Assembly: GCF_012926615.1 (NCBI RefSeq)
Contig: NZ_JABBNU010000003.1
Location: 186,001 to 250,000, forward strand
Direction of reading: 5' to 3'
DNA: 64,000 nucleotides
From: Marinigracilibium pacificum
Lineage (GTDB): Bacteria > Bacteroidota > Bacteroidia > Cytophagales > Cyclobacteriaceae
The first letter of the stretch is position 1. The number at the start of each line of letters is the position of its first letter. Below are positions 62,202 to 64,000 of the stretch, piece after piece. A program made the position numbers and the translations under genes. The notes beneath the pieces were generated by a model. The model saw only the letters and a program-made list of their open reading frames with translations. It was not told the origin of the DNA and did no database searches.

Positions 62202-62304
62202 GGTTTGACTCTTTAGCCTAATTTAATTATTTCCATATCAAATATGAATATTTAACACATTTATTAGGTAAAAGATGTATTTTTAATTATCAAAAAATCA
62301 ACAA

Positions 62305-62853
62305 ATGGAATTAGAACAGCTGAAATATCCTATCGGGAAATACTCAAAACCTGAATCAATCACTTCGTCTATTCTCAATAGCTGGATAGATGACATTGAA
62401 TCATTTCCTGATCAGCTTCATAACCTGGTGGAAGACCTCACGGAAGAACAGTTAAACTGGAGATACAGACCCGGAGGCTGGACAATCAAGCAGGTTGTTC
62501 ACCATTGCGCAGATAGTCATATCAATAGTATAATCAGATTTAAACTGGCGCTAACGGAAGACTCTCCGATAATAAGGCCTTACTTTGAAGACCTCTGGGC
62601 TGAAACTGCCGATGCCACCAGTGATAATATTTATTATTCATTAAAGATCCTGGATGGATTGCACAAGAAATGGGTGGTATTACTACGAAGTCTTTCCGAA
62701 GAGCAAATGGAAAGAGTTTACTTCCACCCTGAACACAACAAGCACTTTACAATCCGTGAAACTGTTGGCACATATTCATGGCATAGCAGGCACCATCTTG
62801 CACATATTCAACAAGCCATTGACCATAACGGAGAGTACGGTAATGTAATTTAA
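62305..62853 (+). CDS. YfiT/BstA-like DinB-family metal-dependent hydrolase or bacillithiol transferase
   Basis: The 182-residue protein starts Tyr-Pro-Ile-Gly-Lys-Tyr and continues with the DinB four-helix plan. The zinc ligands are at the places of Bacillus YfiT: His67 (in His-His-Cys-Ala-Asp-Ser-His), His160 and His164 (in Trp-His-Ser-Arg-His-His). YfiT/BstA-type proteins transfer bacillithiol or hydrolyse unknown substrates. Bacillithiol is made by some Bacteroidota, so this fits. It is followed 17 nt later by an SRPBCC gene in the same direction. Confidence 0.88.
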   Translation: MELEQLKYPIGKYSKPESITSSILNSWIDDIESFPDQLHNLVEDLTEEQLNWRYRPGGWTIKQVVHHCADSHINSIIRFKLALTEDSPIIRPYFEDLWAETADATSDNIYYSLKILDGLHKKWVVLLRSLSEEQMERVYFHPEHNKHFTIRETVGTYSWHSRHHLAHIQQAIDHNGEYGNVI

Positions 62854-62870
62854 CTTCAATCCCACACACG

Positions 62871-63317
62871 ATGAAATACAGAGTAGAAAGAACCATTAAC
62901 AAACCCATTGACGAGGTAGTATCAAAATTTAACAATGCTGATAATCTGAAGAAATGGATGGACGGCCTCCAAACCTATGAACACATCAGTGGTACACCCG
63001 GAGAAACCGGTGCGAAGGCAAAAATGTCTTTCAAAATGAAAAATCGTGAAATGGAAATGATCGAAACTATTATTAAAAATGATCTACCCTCAGTATTTTC
63101 GGCCTCGTATGAAGCAAATGGTGTTATGAACATCAACCATAATGGTTTTAAAAAGATCGATGACAACACTACTCTGTATTTTTCAGAACAGGAATTCCAG
63201 CTTAAGGGATTCATGAAGTTAATGGGGTGGTTTATGCCTGGCGCTTTCAAGAAACAAACTGCCGTTTATATGGACAGTTTTAAAAATTTTGTTGAATCTA
63301 CTGACCCTGTAATATGA
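62871..63317 (+). CDS. SRPBCC domain protein
   Basis: The 148-residue protein begins Arg-Thr-Ile-Asn-Lys-Pro-Ile-Asp-Glu-Val-Val-Ser-Lys-Phe. It has the helix-grip fold pattern with a C-terminal amphipathic helix. SRPBCC proteins bind lipids or other small hydrophobic molecules. It lies between the BstA-like gene and the SUKH/Sel1 gene, whose start overlaps its stop in an ATGA. The three are thus a likely operon, though their joint function is unclear. Confidence 0.82.
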   Translation: MKYRVERTINKPIDEVVSKFNNADNLKKWMDGLQTYEHISGTPGETGAKAKMSFKMKNREMEMIETIIKNDLPSVFSASYEANGVMNINHNGFKKIDDNTTLYFSEQEFQLKGFMKLMGWFMPGAFKKQTAVYMDSFKNFVESTDPVI

Positions 63318-64000
63318 GCAATATGCTACCTCAAGAATATATAAACCTTCTGAATGAGATTGGTAATAATCAAAAATCCGTTTTTTATAGAATTGAGGAC
63401 TGGAATTTCTGGCCACAAACAATAGCGGTTGATCAATCTAATAAGCTGATCAATGAAGACTTGCTAAATGAAAATGAGTTTGCCATCGCTGATAATTCCG
63501 ATGGTCAGTATTTGTTTTATAAACTAGACCAGTCTGCTCCTCACCACATCTACTTGGCTGATGAAAGCTTCGGGAAGCCTTTCTTCGCTTATTCACTCGA
63601 TGACATTCTCCATTATGACAAAACCGAAGAACTTATCGAAGCCACTACTACTGAAAATTATCAATCCATAGATATCAGTCCGATAAAAGATTACCCGGGA
63701 TGTGTTTACTGGTATGCATTTAGTTTGATGACTTCACCTTATGATGAGGACTATTCCGAAGAGATCAATGAATACGCAGCAACATTATTAAGACAGGCTG
63801 CTGAGGCTGGTCATCCGGAGGCAGCGGCAGAACTGGCAGATTACTATTCATTCCAGGATGATATGGATATCGAGGAAGTGATCAAATGGAGGAAGAAATC
63901 TGTGGAGCTGGGCGATGAAGACGAAAAGTATGAACTGGCAGACTTCATTATTGACTATAAACCATCAGACCACCAGTTAGCTGTCAAAATGCTGGAGGAA
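63314..64000 (+). CDS. SUKH-like/Sel1-repeat protein, cut by the right edge
   Basis: The start ATG overlaps the SRPBCC stop (ATGA), and 229 codons remain open to the window end. The first 110 or so residues resemble a SMI1/KNR4 (SUKH) domain: Leu-Pro-Gln-Glu-Tyr-Ile-Asn-Leu-Leu-Asn, Ile-Ala-Asp-Asn-Ser-Asp-Gly-Gln-Tyr, Ser-Leu-Asp-Asp-Ile-Leu. From about residue 150 there are Sel1-like repeats (Leu-Leu-Arg-Gln-Ala-Ala-Glu-Ala-Gly-His-Pro-Glu-Ala). SUKH domains are often immunity proteins against nuclease toxins, but many are not. Assignment of the N-terminal part is tentative. Confidence 0.72.
   Translation, partial: MSNMLPQEYINLLNEIGNNQKSVFYRIEDWNFWPQTIAVDQSNKLINEDLLNENEFAIADNSDGQYLFYKLDQSAPHHIYLADESFGKPFFAYSLDDILHYDKTEELIEATTTENYQSIDISPIKDYPGCVYWYAFSLMTSPYDEDYSEEINEYAATLLRQAAEAGHPEAAAELADYYSFQDDMDIEEVIKWRKKSVELGDEDEKYELADFIIDYKPSDHQLAVKMLEE

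Overview
The window reads as chromosomal DNA of a Bacteroidota, most likely a Cytophagales-type marine or soil bacterium. The signs are AT-rich DNA, TAnnTTTG-like promoter elements without clear Shine-Dalgarno sites, many SPII lipoproteins, a TonB-dependent receptor, a DUF6090-type protein, a Skp/OmpH chaperone, and an aryl-polyene/flexirubin-type pigment cluster. I saw no rRNA, tRNA, CRISPR array, integrase or transposase gene.

Region 1 (1-11.6 kb, minus strand) is one tightly packed operon with ATGA/TAATG overlaps. In transcription order it holds an ACP, an active ketosynthase, a ketosynthase-like partner without the catalytic cysteine, a polysaccharide-deacetylase-like protein, LolA, a small secreted protein, a hotdog dehydratase, a GT2-DUF2062 fusion, a 1276-residue MMPL exporter/acyltransferase/methyltransferase fusion, a CrtI-like FAD oxidoreductase, and a gene cut off by the left edge. 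This is the core of a polyene (aryl polyene or flexirubin) pathway. No aromatic ammonia-lyase or dialkylresorcinol genes are visible here, so the exact product is open.

Region 2 (11.8-32.5 kb) is mixed housekeeping and accessory sequence. It includes a Tat-type lipoprotein alpha-hydroxy-acid oxidase, a Tat-type threonine-aldolase-like enzyme, a truncated haemoglobin, an ECF sigma/anti-sigma-like set, a lipoprotein with a threefold internal repeat, a DUF2157/GDYxxLxY pair, a full RND efflux operon (adaptor, pump, outer-membrane factor), a TPR-class III adenylate cyclase and an AI-2E family permease.

Region 3 (32.5-58.2 kb) is an accessory stretch where every supported gene lies on the minus strand. 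Most are single small genes: lipoproteins, membrane proteins, a YwqK/MORN protein, an M50-TPR protein, a beta-lactamase-like hydrolase, a TonB receptor and a DUF4365 nuclease-like pair. Long intergenic gaps carry a layered repeat system: (i) three A-B-A composites of about 745 bp, where A is a string of small hairpins in direct orientation and B is a nested inverted repeat of about 265 bp, plus a solo A and a truncated A-B; (ii) a mosaic of short perfect hairpins, many with a TTTGTAA-like apex; (iii) a different element of about 90 bp (D) that sits just past the stop codons of several minus-strand genes and has some attC-like features.

Region 4 (58.5-64 kb) changes strand and, from about 59.6 kb, is visibly richer in G+C. 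It encodes an archaemetzincin-like protease with a TTG start overlapping a small ORF, a membrane protein, a DsrE protein, a cysteine-dioxygenase-like protein, an AraC regulator, a bacillithiol-transferase-like DinB protein, an SRPBCC protein, and a SUKH-like/Sel1-repeat gene cut off by the right edge. Several of these suggest thiol or sulfur metabolism.
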